The notes under the pieces are model-generated. The model saw nothing but the letters and a program-made list of their open reading frames with translations, was not told where the DNA came from and ran no database searches. Positions 20,133-34,032 of a DNA stretch of 64,000 nucleotides are shown here, piece after piece. Source of the DNA: Bathymodiolus brooksi (lineage: Eukaryota > Mollusca > Bivalvia > Mytilida > Modiolidae); the NCBI GenBank assembly GCA_963680875.1, contig OY804588.1, positions 82,236,829-82,300,828 of the forward strand. The letters run 5' to 3'. The stretch's first letter is position 1, and every line of letters starts with the position of its first letter. The position numbers and the translations under genes are program-made.

Positions 20133-23100
20133 GACAATCCAGAGACACTGACAACATTGGGTACACCAGACACAGGACGAAGACAATCCAGAGACACTGA
20201 AAACATTGGGTACACAAGACACAGGACGAAGACAATCCAGAGACACTGACAACATTGGGTACACCAGACACAGGACGAAGACAATCCAGAGACACTGACA
20301 ACATTGGGTACACAAGACACAGGACGAAGACAATCCAGAGACACTGACAACATTGGGTAGACCAGACACAGGACGAAGACAATCCAGAGACACTGACAAC
20401 ATTGGGTAGACCAGACACAGAACGAAGACAATCCAGAGACACTGACAACATTGGGTACACCAGACACAGGACGAAGACAATCCAGAGACACTGACAACAT
20501 TGGGTAGACCAGACACAGGACGAAGACAATCCAGAGACACTGACAATATTGGGTACACCAGACACAGGACGAAGACAATCCAGAGACACTGACAACATTG
20601 GGTACACCAGACACAGGACGAAGACAATCCAGAGACACTGACAACATTGGGTACACAAGACACAGGACGAAGACAATCCAGAGACACTGACAACATTGGG
20701 TACACCAGACACAGAACGAAGACAATCCAGAGACACTGACAACATTGGGTACACAAGACACAGGACGAAGACAATCCAGAGACACTGACAACATTGGGTA
20801 CACAAGACACAGGACGAAGACAATCCAGAGACACTGACAACATTGGGTACACCAGACACAGGACGAAGACAATCCAGAAACACTGACAACATTGGGTAGA
20901 CCAGACACAGGACGAAGACAATCCAGAGACACTGACAACATTGGGTAGACCAGACACAGGACGAAGACAATCCAGAGACACTGACAACATTGGGTACACC
21001 AGACACAGAACGAAGACAATCCAGAAACACTGACAACATTGGGTAGACCAGACACAGGACGAAGACAATCCAGAGACACAGACAACATTGGGTACACCAG
21101 ACACAGAACGAAGACAATCCAGAGACACTGACAACATTGGGTAGACCAGACACAGGACGAAGACAATCCAGAGACACTGACAACATTGGGTACACCAGAC
21201 ACAGGACGAAGACAATCCAGAAACACTGACAACATTGGGTAGACCAGACACAGGACGAAGACAATCCAGAGACACTGACAACATTGGGTAGACCAGACAC
21301 AGGACGAAGACAATCCAGAGACACTGACAACATTGGGTACACCAGACACAGAACGAAGACAATCCAGAGACACTGACAACATTGGGTAGACCAGACACAG
21401 GACGAAGACAATCCAGAGACACTGACAACATTGGGTACACCAGACACAGGACGAAGACAATCCAGAGACACTGACAACATTGGGTAGACCAGACACAGGA
21501 CGAAGACAATCCAGAGACACTCACAATATTGGGTACACCAGACACAGGACGAAGACAATCCAGAGACACTGACAACATTGGGTACACCAGACACAGGACG
21601 AAGACAATCCAGAGACACTGACAACATTGGGTAGACCAGACACAGGACGAAGACAATCCAGAGACACTGACAACATTGGGTACACCAGACACAGAACGAA
21701 GACAATCCAGAGACACTGACAACATTGGGTACACAAGACACAGGACGAAGACAATCCAGAGACACTGACAACTATGGGTACACCAGACACAGAACGAAGA
21801 CAATCCAGAGACACTGACAACATTGGGTACACAAGACACAGGACGAAGACAATCCAGAGACACTGACAACATTGGGTACACAAGACACAGGAAGAAGACA
21901 ATCCAGAGACACTGACAACATTGGGTACACCAGACACAGGACGAAGACAATCCAGAGACACTGACAACATTGGGTACACCAGACACAGGACGAAGACAAT
22001 CCAGAGACACTGACAACATTGGGTACACAAGACACAGGACGAAGACAATCCAGAGACACTGACAACATTGGGTACACCAGACACAGAACGAAGACAATCC
22101 AGAGACACTGACAACATTGGGTACACAAGACACAGGACGAAGACAATCCAGAGACACTGACAACATTGGGTACACAAGACACAGGACGAAGACAATCCAG
22201 AGACACTGACAACATTGGGTACACAAGACACAGGAAGAAGACAATCCAGAGACACTGACAACATTGGGTACACCAGACACAGGACGAAGACAATCCAGAG
22301 ACACTGACAACATTGGGTACACCAGACACAGGACGAAGACAATCCAGAGACACTGACAACATTGGGTACACAAGACACAGGACGAAGACAATCCAGAGAC
22401 ACTGACAACATTGGGTACACCAGACACAGAACGAAGACAATCCAGAGACACTGACAACATTGGGTACACAAGACACAGGACGAAGACAATCCAGAGACAC
22501 TGACAACATTGGGTACACAAGACACAGGACGAAGACAATCCAGAGACACTGACAACATTGGGTACACAAGACACAGGAAGAAGACAATCCAGAGACACTG
22601 ACAACATTGGGTACACCAGACACAGGACGAAGACAATCCAGAGACACTGACAACATTGGGTACACCAGACACAGGACGAAGACAATCCAGAGACACTGAC
22701 AACATTGGGTACACAAGACACAGGACGAAGACAATCCAGAGACACTGACAACATTGGGTACACAAGACACAGGACGAAGACAATCCAGAGACACTGACAA
22801 CATTGGGTACACCAGACACAGGACGAAGACAATCCAGAAACACTGACAACATTGGGTACACAAGACACAGGACGAAGACAATCCAGAGACACTGACAACA
22901 TTGGGTACACCAGACACAGAACGAAGACAATCCAGAGACACTGACAACATTGGGTACACCAGACACAGAACGAAGACAATCCAGAGACACTGACAACATT
23001 GGGTACACAAGACACAGGACGAAGACAATCCAGAGACACTGACAACATTGGGTACACAAGACACAGGACGAAGACAATCCAGAGACACTGACAACATTGG

Positions 23101-26100
23101 GTAGACCAGACACAGGACGAAGACAATCCAGAGACACTGACAACATTGGGTAGACCAGACACAGGACGAAGACAATCCAGAGACACTGACAACATTGGGT
23201 ACACCAGACACAGAACGAAGACAATCCAGAGACACTGACAACATTGGGTACACAAGACACAGGACGAAGACAATCCAGAGACACTGACAACTATGGGTAC
23301 ACCAGACACAGAACGAAGACAATCCAGAGACACTGACAACATTGGGTACACAAGACACAGGACGAAGACAATCCAGAGACACTGACAACATTGGGTACAC
23401 CAGACACAGAACGAAGACAATCCAGAGACACTGACAACATTGGGTACACCAGACACAGGACGAAGACAATCCAGAGACACTGACAACATTGGGTACACAA
23501 GACACAGGACGAAGACAATCCAGAGACACTGACAACATTGGGTACACCAGACACAGGACGAAGACAATCCAGAAACACTGACAACATTGGGTACACAAGA
23601 CACAGGACGAAGACAATCCAGAGACACTGACAACATTGGGTACACCAGACACAGAACGAAGACAATCCAGAGACACTGACAACATTGGGTACACAAGACA
23701 CAGGACGAAGACAATCCAGAGACACTGACAACATTGGGTACACAAGACACAGGACGAAGACAATCCAGAGACACTGACAACATTGGGTAGACCAGACACA
23801 GGACGAAGACAATCCAGAGACACTGACAACATTGGGTAGACCAGACACAGGACGAAGACAATCCAGAGACACTGACAACATTGGGTACACCAGACACAGA
23901 ACGAAGACAATCCAGAGACACTGACAACATTGGGTACACAAGACACAGGACGAAGACAATCCAGAGACACTGACAACTATGGGTACACCAGACACAGAAC
24001 GAAGACAATCCAGAGACACTGACAACATTGGGTACACAAGCCACAGGACGAAGACAATCCAGAGACACTGACAACATTGGGTGCACAAGACACAGGAAGA
24101 AGACAATCCAGAGACACTGACAACATTGGGTACACCAGACACAGGACGAAGACAATCCAGAGACACTGACAACATTGGGTACACCAGACACAGGACGAAG
24201 ACAATCCAGAGACACTGACAACATTGGGTACACAAGACACAGGACGAAGACAATCCAGAGACACTGACAACATTGGGTACACCAGACACAGAACGAAGAC
24301 AATCCAGAGACACTGACAACATTGGGTACACAAGACACAGGACGAAGACAATCCAGAGACACTGACAACATTGGGTACACAAGACACAGGACGAAGACAA
24401 TCCAGAGACACTGACAACATTGGGTACACAAGACACAGGAAGAAGACAATCCAGAGACACTGACAACATTGGGTACACCAGACACAGGACGAAGACAATC
24501 CAGAGACACTGACAACATTGGGTACACCAGACACAGGACGAAGACAATCCAGAGACACTGACAACATTGGGTACACAAGACACAGGACGAAGACAATCCA
24601 GAGACACTGACAACATTGGGTACACCAGACACAGAACGAAGACAATCCAGAGACACTGACAACATTGGGTACACAAGACACAGGACGAAGACAATCCAGA
24701 GACACTGACAACATTGGGTACACAAGACACAGGACGAAGACAATCCAGAGACACTGACAACATTGGGTACACAAGACACAGGAAGAAGACAATCCAGAGA
24801 CACTGACAACATTGGGTACACCAGACACAGGACGAAGACAATCCAGAGACACTGACAACATTGGGTACACCAGACACAGGACGAAGACAATCCAGAGACA
24901 CTGACAACATTGGGTACACAAGACACAGGACGAAGACAATCCAGAGACACTGACAACATTGGGTACACCAGACACAGAACGAAGACAATCCAGAGACACT
25001 GACAACATTGGGTACACAAGACACAGGACGAAGACAATCCAGAGACACTGACAACATTGGGTACACCAGACACAGGACGAAGACAATCCAGAAACACTGA
25101 CAACATTGGGTACACAAGACACAGGACGAAGACAATCCAGAGACACTGACAACATTGGGTACACCAGACACAGAACGAAGACAATCCAGAGACACTGACA
25201 ACATTGGGTACACAAGACACAGGACGAAGACAATCCAGAGACACTGACAACATTGGGTACACAAGACACAGGACGAAGACAATCCAGAGACACTGACAAC
25301 ATTGGGTACACAAGACACAGGAAGAAGACAATCCAGAGACACTGACAACATTGGGTACACCAGACACAGGACGAAGACAATCCAGAGACACTGACAACAT
25401 TGGGTAGACCAGACACAGGACGAAGACAATCCAGAGACACTGACAACATTGGGTACACCAGACACAGAACGATGACAATCCAGAGACACTGACAACATTG
25501 GGTACACAAGACACAGGACGAAGACAATCCAGAGACACTGACAACTATGGGTACACCAGACACAGAACACAATCCAGAGACACTGACAACATTGGGTACA
25601 CAAGACACAGGACGAAGACAATCCAGAGACACTGACAACTATGGGTACACCAGACACAGAACGAAGACAATCCAGAGACACTGACAACATTGGGTACACA
25701 AGACACAGGACGAAGACAATCCAGAGACACTGACAACATTGGGTACACAAGACACAGGAAGAAGACAATCCAGAGACACTGACAACATTGGGTACACCAG
25801 ACACAGGACGAAGACAATCCAGAGACACTGACAACATTGGGTACACCAGACACAGGACGAAGACAATCCAGAGACACTGACAACATTGGGTACACAAGAC
25901 ACAGGACGAAGACAATCCAGAGACACTGACAACATTGGGTACACCAGACACAGAACGAAGACAATCCAGAGACACTGACAACATTGGGTACACAAGACAC
26001 AGGACGAAGACAATCCAGAGACACTGACAACATTGGGTACACAAGACACAGGACGAAGACAATCCAGAGACACTGACAACATTGGGTACACAAGACACAG

Positions 26101-28899
26101 GAAGAAGACAATCCAGAGACACTGACAACATTGGGTACACCAGACACAGGACGAAGACAATCCAGAGACACTGACAACATTGGGTACACCAGACACAGCA
26201 CGAAGACAATCCAGAGACACTGACAACATTGGGTACACAAGACACAGGACGAAGACAATCCAGAGACACTGACAACATTGGGTACACCAGACACAGAACG
26301 AAGACAATCCAGAGACACTGACAACATTGGGTACACAAGACACAGGACGAAGACAATCCAGAGACACTGACAACATTGGGTACACAAGACACAGGACGAA
26401 GACAATCCAGAGACACTGACAACATTGGGTACACAAGACACAGGAAGAAGACAATCCAGAGACACTGACAACATTGGGTACACCAGACACAGGACGAAGA
26501 CAATCCAGAGACACTGACAACATTGGGTACACCAGACACAGGACGAAGACAATCCAGAGACACTGACAACATTGGGTACACAAGACACAGGACGAAGACA
26601 ATCCAGAGACACTGACAACATTGGGTACACCAGACACAGAACGAAGACAATCCAGAGACACTGACAACATTGGGTACACAAGACACAGGACGAAGACAAT
26701 CCAGAGACACTGACAACATTGGGTACACCAGACACAGGACGAAGACAATCCAGAAACACTGACAACATTGGGTAGACCAGACACAGGACGAAGACAATCC
26801 AGAGACACTGACAACATTGGGTAGACCAGACACAGGACGAAGACAATCCAGAGACACTGACAACATTGGGTACACCAGACACAGAACGAAGACAATCCAG
26901 AGACACTGACAACATTGGGTAGACCAGACACAGGACGAAGACAATCCAGAAACACTGACAACATTGGGTACACCAGACACAGGACGAAGACAATCCAGAG
27001 ACACTGACAACATTGGGTAGACCAGACACAGGACGAAGACAATCCAGAGACACTCACAATATTGGGTACACCAGACACAGGACGAAGACAATCCAGAGAC
27101 ACTGACAACATTGGGTACACCAGACACAGGACGAAGACAATCCAGAGACACTGACAACATTGGGTAGACCAGACACAGGACGAAGACAATCCAGAGACAC
27201 TGACAACATTGGGTAGACCAGACACAGGACGAAGACAATCCAGAGACACTCACAATATTGGGTACACCAGACACAGGACGAAGACAATCCAGAGACACTG
27301 ACAACATTGGGTACACCAGACACAGAACGAAGACAATCCAGAGACACTGACAACATTGGGTAGACCAGACACAGGACGAAGACAATCCAGAGACACTGAC
27401 AACATTGGGTACACCAGACACAGAACGAAGACAATCCAGAGACACTGACAACATTGGGTACACAAGACACAGGACGAAGACAATCCAGAGACACTGACAA
27501 CATTGGGTACACCAGACACAGAACGAAGACAATCCAGAGACACTGACAACATTGGGTACACAAGACACAGGACGAAGACAATCCAGAGACACTGACAACA
27601 TTGGGTACACAAGACACAGGAAGAAGACAATCCAGAGACACTGACAACATTGGGTACACCAGACACAGGACGAAGACAATCCAGAGACACTGACAACATA
27701 GGGTAGACCAGACACAGGACGAAGACAATCCAGAGACACTGACAACATTGGGTACACCAGACACAGGACGAAGACAATCCAGAGACACTGACAACATTGG
27801 GTACACCAGACACAGGACGAAGACAATCCAGAGACACTGACAACATTGGGTACACCAGACACAGGACGAAGACAATCCAGAGACACTGACAACATTGGGT
27901 ACACCAGACACAGAACGAAGACAATCCAGAGACACTGACAACATTGGGTACACAAGACACAGGACGAAGACAATCCAGAGACACTGACAACATTGGGTAC
28001 ACAAGACACAGGAAGAAGACAATCCAGAGACACTGACAACATTGGGTACACCAGACACAGGACGAAGACAATCCAGAGACACTGACAACATAGGGTAGAC
28101 CAGACACAGGACGAAGACAATCCAGAGACACTGACAACATTGGGTACACCAGACACAGGACGAAGACAATCCAGAGACACTGACAACATTGGGTAGACCA
28201 GACACAGGACGAAGACAATCCAGAGACATTGACAACATTGGGTACACCAGACACAGGACGAAGACAATCCAGAGACACTGACAACATTGGGTACACCAGA
28301 CACAGGACGAAGACAATCCAGAGACACTGACAACATTGGGTACACCAGACACAGGACGAAGACAATCCAGAGACACTGACAACATTGGGTACACCAGACA
28401 CAGGACGAAGACAATCCAGAGACACTGACAACATTGGGTACACCAAACACAGGACGAAGACAATCCAGAGACACTGACAACATTGGGTACACAAGACACA
28501 GGACGAAGACAATCCAGAGACACTGACAACATTGGGTACACCAGACACAGGACGAAGACAATCCAGAGACACTGACAACATTGGGTAGACCAGACACAGG
28601 ACGAAGACAATCCAGAGACACTGACAACATTGGGTAGACCAGACACAGGACGAAGACAATCCAGAGACACTGACAACATTGGGTACACCTGACACAGGAC
28701 GAAGACAATCCAGAGAAACTGACAATATTGGGTACACCAGACACAGGACGAAGACAATCCAGAGACACTGACAACATTGGGTACACAAGACACAGGACGA
28801 AGACAATCCAGAGACACTGACAACATTGGGTACACAAGACACAGGACGAAGACAATCCAGAGACACTGACAACATTGGGTAGACCAGACACAGGACGAA
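20133..28899. repeat. 8.77-kb satellite: 179 monomers of 49 bp with higher-order structure
   Basis: The monomer starts GACAATCCAGAGACACTGAC and ends ACACCAGACACAGGACGAA. The span of 8,767 bp equals 179 x 49 minus 4, and the single 4-bp deletion is visible at 25,568/25,569. Variants (CACCAG/CACAAG/GACCAG; AGGACG/AGAACG/AGGAAG; GAGACA/GAAACA; ACATT/ACTAT) recur in order, giving a 7-monomer 343-bp higher-order unit around 22.0-22.8 kb and longer block copies. Because 49 = 3x16+1 and the minus strand lacks stops, all three minus frames stay open, producing artefactual frames up to about 1,900 codons (49-residue periodicity, many Cys/Val/Leu). Confidence 0.97.
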
Positions 28900-29045
28900 G
28901 AGAAAAAAAAACAAAACAAAAAAAAACAAACAACAACACAACACAGAAAACTAAAAAGATGAGCAACCAAAAACCTGGGTTCAACTCCGGTGCTCTCGAA
29001 GGGTGAGCAGTTCTTGCCTCCTATTAGACACCTGCATCGCATTCT
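28900..29045. repeat. Right flank of satellite: A-rich stretch and family E end
   Basis: An A-rich (AAAAC)n stretch, then CACAGAAAACTAAA, AACTCCGGTGCTCTCGAAG and GTGAGCAGTTCTTGCC, matching family E. GGTTCTGAA occurs on both outer sides of the composite (near 20,088 and 29,056), a possible but unproven target-site duplication. Confidence 0.6.
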
Positions 29046-29077
29046 GAAGATCAAGGTTCTGAAACCTTTATTTACAT

Positions 29078-29337
29078 TCTAAAGCTCAAAGTTATGTACA
29101 AAAGTCTGAACAAAATAGCCATTGTCGAAGCAAGAATGAAATTTGTTTCAGAGGTAAATAAACCCACCTCTTTCCCCAAGAGAACATTTTCAAGACAATG
29201 TTAAATGGTGTAACAATAAAGTCACATAAACATTGTTGTTGAAATCCCAATTTTCTTCTTACATAAAAGGACAATTTGCTACATGGCTCCGCCCTTCCCA
29301 TGAAGAAATGATCACAACATAATTATAAAATAGAAAC
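29078..29337. repeat. Direct repeat X, copy 1 (partner 30,962-31,172)
   Basis: ATTCTAAAGCTCAAAGTTAT ... CAAAATAGCCATTGTCGAA ... TAATTATAAAATA. A second copy follows the 26-bp array at 30,962, and a short version (TTCTAAAGCTCAGGGTTCTG) precedes the satellite at 20,074. The two arrays are therefore embedded in a segmentally duplicated sequence. Confidence 0.75.
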
Positions 29338-29363
29338 GTAGACATCAAATTGAGTGCACAGGA

Positions 29364-30795
29364 CGCGTTTCTGGAATAACTTTCATCACGTACGTTCAGG
29401 AATAACGTTCATCAGGTACGTTCAGGAATAACGTTCATCAGGTACGTTCAGGAATAACTTTCATCACGTATGTTCAGGAATAATGTTCATCAGGTACGTT
29501 CAGGAATAACGTTCATCAGGTACGTTCAGGAATAACGTTCATCAGGTACGTTCAGGAATAACTTTCATCACGTACGTTCAGGAATAACGTTCATCAGGTA
29601 CGTTCAGGAATAACGTTCATCAGGTACGTTCAGGAATAACGTTCATCAGGTACGTTCAGGAATAACTTTCATCACGTACGTTCAGGAATAACGTTCATCA
29701 GGTACGTTCAGGAATAACGTTCATCAAGTACGTTCAGGAATAACGTTCATCAAGTACGTTCAGGAATAACTTTCATCACGTACGTTCAGGAATAACGTTC
29801 ATCAGGTACGTTTAGGAATAACTTTCATCACGTACGTTCAGGAATAACGTTCATCAGGTACGTTCAGGAATAACGTTCATCAGGTACGTTCAGGAATAAC
29901 GTTCATCAGGTACGTTCAGGAATAACGTTCATCAGGTACGTTCAGGAATAACTTTCATCACGTACGTTCAGGAATAACGTTCATCAGGTACGTTCAGGAA
30001 TAACGTTCATCAGGTACGTTCAGGAATAACTTTCATCACGTATGTTCAGGAATAATGTTCATCAGGTACGTTCAGGAATAACGTTCATCAGGTACGTTCA
30101 GGAATAACGTTCATCAGGTACGTTCAGGAATAACTTTCATCACGTACGTTCAGGAATAACGTTCATCAGGTACGTTCAGGAATAACGTTCATCAGGTACG
30201 TTCAGGAATAACTTTCATCACGTACGTTCAGGAATAACGTTCATCAGGTACGTTCAGGAATAACGTTCATCAAGTACGTTCAGGAATAACGTTCATCAAG
30301 TACGTTCAGGAATAACTTTCATCACGTACGTTCAGGAATAACGTTCATCAGGTACGTTTAGGAATAACTTTCATCACGTACGTTCAGGAATAACGTTCAT
30401 CAGGTACGTTCAGGAATAACTTTCATCAGGTACGTTCAGGAATAACGTTCATCAGGTACGTTCAGGAATAACTTTCATCACGTACGTTCTGGAATAACGT
30501 GCATCAGGTACGTTCAGGAATAACGTTCATCAGGTACGTTCAGGAATAACGTTCATCAGGTACGTTCAGGAATAACTTTCATCACGTACGTTCAGGAATA
30601 ACCTTCATCAGGTACGTTCAGGAATAACTTTCATCACGTACGTTCAGGAATAACTTTCATCAGGTACGTTCAGGAATAACGTTCATCAGGTACGTTCAGG
30701 AATAACGTTCATCAGGTACGTTCAGGAATAACTTTCATCACGTACGTTCACGAATAACGTTCATCACGTACGTTCAGGAATAACCTTCATCACGT
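29364..30795. repeat. 26-bp minisatellite, about 55 copies, with block duplications
   Basis: The unit is CGTTCAGGAATAACGTTCAT plus CAGGTA; the main variant is ...CTTTCATCACGTA. Rare variants recur at 546 bp (21 units; CAAGTA at about 29,725 and 30,271, GTTTAGG at about 29,811 and 30,357) or 572 bp (22 units; TATGTTCAGG). The left flank, CGTAGACATCAAATTGAGTG then CGCGTTTCTGGAATAAC, is family G, so the array grew from that dispersed repeat. Confidence 0.95.
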
Positions 30796-30961
30796 ACACT
30801 CAATAATATACAATGCATGCAGAAAGTACAATGTACACTAAATATATAAAATTACATGCAATCATAAAATATAAGTTAATGAAGGACATTTTATTTTTAT
30901 TTATTTACATCCGTCGTAGGCAATAAAAAAGAGTCGCAAATTAACAGTGTCTTATATTGTT

Positions 30962-31172
30962 ATTCTAAAGCTCAGGGTTCTGTACACAACTATTTACAAA
31001 ATAGCCATTGTCGAACCAAGAATGATATTTGTTCCAGATGTAAATAAACCCATCCCCTTTTCTCAAGAGAGCATTTTCAAAACAATGTAAAAAGATGTAA
31101 CAATTTGCTTCTTGGGCCCCGCCTGTCCCATGAAGAGATGATCAACAATAATTATAAAACACTATACGTGAA
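30962..31172. repeat. Direct repeat X, copy 2
   Basis: ATTCTAAAGCTCAGGGTTCT, TTACAAAATAGCCATTGTCG, CCATGAAGAGATGATCAACA and AATTATAAAACA, in the same order as at 29,078-29,337, with an internal deletion. Confidence 0.75.
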
Positions 31173-31179
31173 AAGTACA

Positions 31180-31780
31180 CTAAAAAAAAATTCCATATAA
31201 TCATAAATCATAAATTATGGTATTTAATAAAGATAATTTTATTTTGTATTTTGTTGACCTCCTCTGTATCACAACACTTAATACATTGTATATCAATAAG
31301 AATCATATTAAAGACAAGTTGTTTAAACATTGTTAATATATTATAACTCTCCTCTATATACTCCGGTCATTGTGGGCGAGATTTATAACAGAAACAAACC
31401 CATTTATGAAACCAAACATTAAATATTTCTATTTACTTTTAGTACCTTTATAGAGTGATAGTAGAATTTATCACCAACATTTTGTTTATTTAAACACTTA
31501 AAAACATTTACCTTTTGAATAAATTATTTAATCTGTGCATTTAATGTTGTGTTTGTTATTTAAAGTTTAAAATTTACGTACGTTGGTCTGCTATTTCATC
31601 GTAATAACGTTATTTAATGACGAATGAACTGTTATCAGGAAAAAAAAGTGAATAGGTCATCCATCTATATAATGCAAGCTAAACTCTCTCTACTATATAT
31701 AGTCATTTTTCTATTTACATGTTTCTTTATTATAGTATTGGAAGTTTTAGTGTCGTTTGAAGGTTTTAATGATTTATTTT
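31180..31780. other. Intergenic, nothing recognised
   Basis: AT-rich sequence after direct repeat X copy 2; no coding segment, splice-site pair or repeat that I could identify. Confidence 0.6.
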
Positions 31781-31785
31781 TGATT

Positions 31786-32046
31786 GATCTTTGGTGATTA
31801 ACGTCACTTTCAGCAATATTTCAGCTATGTCATGGCGACCTGTTTTAGTCGTGGAAGAAGCCGGAGTACCCGGAGAGAACCACCGACCATGGGCAAGCAA
31901 CTGGTAAACTTTATCACTTGCAGCTGCGAGTCGAGTGCACCCTTTTTGTAATTTACAAAGCCGAGCACGAACCCATGCCGTATTGGTGATAGGCTTGTAT
32001 GAGTTGTTATGTAATCCAACTACCTAACTCATTCAGCCACCCGGGC
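31786..32046 (-). mobile_element. SINE family B copy
   Basis: Full-length match to the 577-836 copy, including CCGGAGTACCCGGAGAGAAC and the tRNA-like head at the right end (AACTCATTCAGCCACCCGGG). Intergenic. Confidence 0.75.
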
Positions 32047-32435
32047 GTTTTGAATGTTGTATGCTTTGTACTGTTCATGTTCATTCAGTTGTGTGATGGT
32101 TAGTAGTCTCTCGAGTGAAAGCGAATATATGCAGATATCTTCATTGTCTATTTATATATATTCTGCCGTTTGAATGGAGATTTGGGATCCCATTAACGGG
32201 TATAACCCCACCCCATTTGTGCTTTTTTCAGTCACGGCCTATCTCGTCATCGGTATATATAGTAGTAAGACAGGATGCAAACGAGCACGAGAGTCCATTC
32301 GACATTACATATATACACTTAGTGTATAGATTCGTTTTACAGATGTATAAATATACGTTCCACTGAACAGCCCCCTTTCCATGTTCAGCTATTGTTCGGT
32401 TTATTAAGTGTACTATATACACGTACATGTAGTAG

Positions 32436-32752
32436 TCGTTTGTTCTTCTTTTTAAAGATTCATACACCAAACACTGGCTATTAGACACATACACTGCGTG
32501 TCTGCTGTTCTTCTTAAAGATTCATCCACCAAACACTGGCTATTAGACACATACACTGCGTGTCTGCTGTTCTTCTTAAAGATTCATCCACCAAACATAC
32601 ACTGCGTGTCTACTGTTCTTTTTAAAGATTCATCCACCAAATACTGTCTATTAGACACATACACTGCGTGTCTGCTGTTCTTTTTAAAGATTCATCCACC
32701 AAACACTGGCTATTAGACACATACACTGCGTGTCTGCTGTTCTTTTTCTTGT
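32436..32752. repeat. 62-bp tandem repeat, about 5 copies
   Basis: Unit CACTGGCTATTAGACACATA, CACTGCGTGTCTGCTGTTCT and TCTTAAAGATTCATCCACCA plus AA; one copy is shortened. Intergenic. Confidence 0.9.
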
Positions 32753-32759
32753 CAAAGTG

Positions 32760-34030
32760 CTGTTTACTTAGTAAATTAATTTCTCTTGTAGAATTGGAAA
32801 CCCAGCACAGGCAAACCCGCCCGTGTGGTCACCTCTATCAAGTAGTCACCTGTATTAAAAGGTCACATTTTTCTTGTCCTGTCATAGAAAATTTCATATG
32901 AATTAAATGAGGTCATCTGTCATATAAGGCCACTTTTTTCTTGGTCCCAAGGGTGACCTATTAACACAGGTTTGACTATATTGTATCTTATTTTGTTTAT
33001 GTAAATAGTTGATTTTGGCAGCTCCCATTAGCGCGAAATGTGCAAAAGCAGCATTGTTAATGTACCCGTTTATCACACCGTCATGGGACATGAAATACTA
33101 ACAGTTTTAACACGGATATCCTTAAATTGTAATTAGATAGAAAATAGTTCTGATCATGTTTACATCAATAATTCAAGGTAATACACAACCGTCATCAGAT
33201 GAAACAGTATGATCACAGGTTTACCTGTTCTGTGAGAAATCAATACACCTGGCATCCAGTTAATGATGAAATGAATACTAACAGCTGATTAACTATATCA
33301 TGTATTACAGTTGTTGATAACAAGTAGTACCACTTTTGATTTGATTTTTTATTAAATTATAGTGAATGATTGTTGTTTAATGCCAAAATGAGCAATTCTT
33401 CAGCTACATCAGGGCCAGATGATGATGATATCCGATTTCAACTGAATTTGCTGAAGTTGAAAAGTTGAACGTTTTGTTTTTGTTACATATACATTGTATG
33501 AAAGTGGTTTGAAATGTAGTTTGTCGTCTTGCAGATTTTTTATGACTATCAGTCGTTATTCACGAGTGACAAATTAAGATATCTTTCATAGTAGATATGC
33601 TCCAGAATACACCTGTTTATAACTACAATATAATATAATCTGTCACTTCTGTCTCAACATCTATTGACACCTCCATATAGAGACATGGTTAGACCGATTT
33701 GACGTAGAGCTTGATCAGCTTATGATTGACATTTACCTATTGACGTAACTGGTAAACAAAATCTTCATCGATATTTGATTTACCTGTATCTCTTCCTTGA
33801 CTCAAATGTATCAGAGAGAGGGGACTTGTGGTAATGAAAACCTCGAGTACACGTTTTATACTGGTACTGCAAGAAACGTCAAACCAGAACACGAACTCCA
33901 ATATATAGAGCGTTCTGATTTGCCGATGTTTGTACTACTGAAATACTGGAGGGTTTTATCGCCGTAACCTAAGGTCAGAACTCATTACTATATGATTGAC
34001 ACTGAATAACATATTAAATTCCTTTGTTTC
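32760..34030. other. Intergenic, little recognisable
   Basis: Contains a short SINE-D-like piece at 33,365-33,430 and otherwise unremarkable AT-rich sequence. Short open frames here lack domain features. Confidence 0.55.
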
Positions 34031-34032
34031 AG

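Noticed and set aside
20077..28984. Series of 480-1,900-codon minus-strand open frames
   Set aside because: They are reading frames through the 49-bp satellite in all three frames; no independent coding evidence.
29364..30795. Possible CRISPR array
   Set aside because: Units are contiguous tandem repeats without unique spacers, in a eukaryotic genome.
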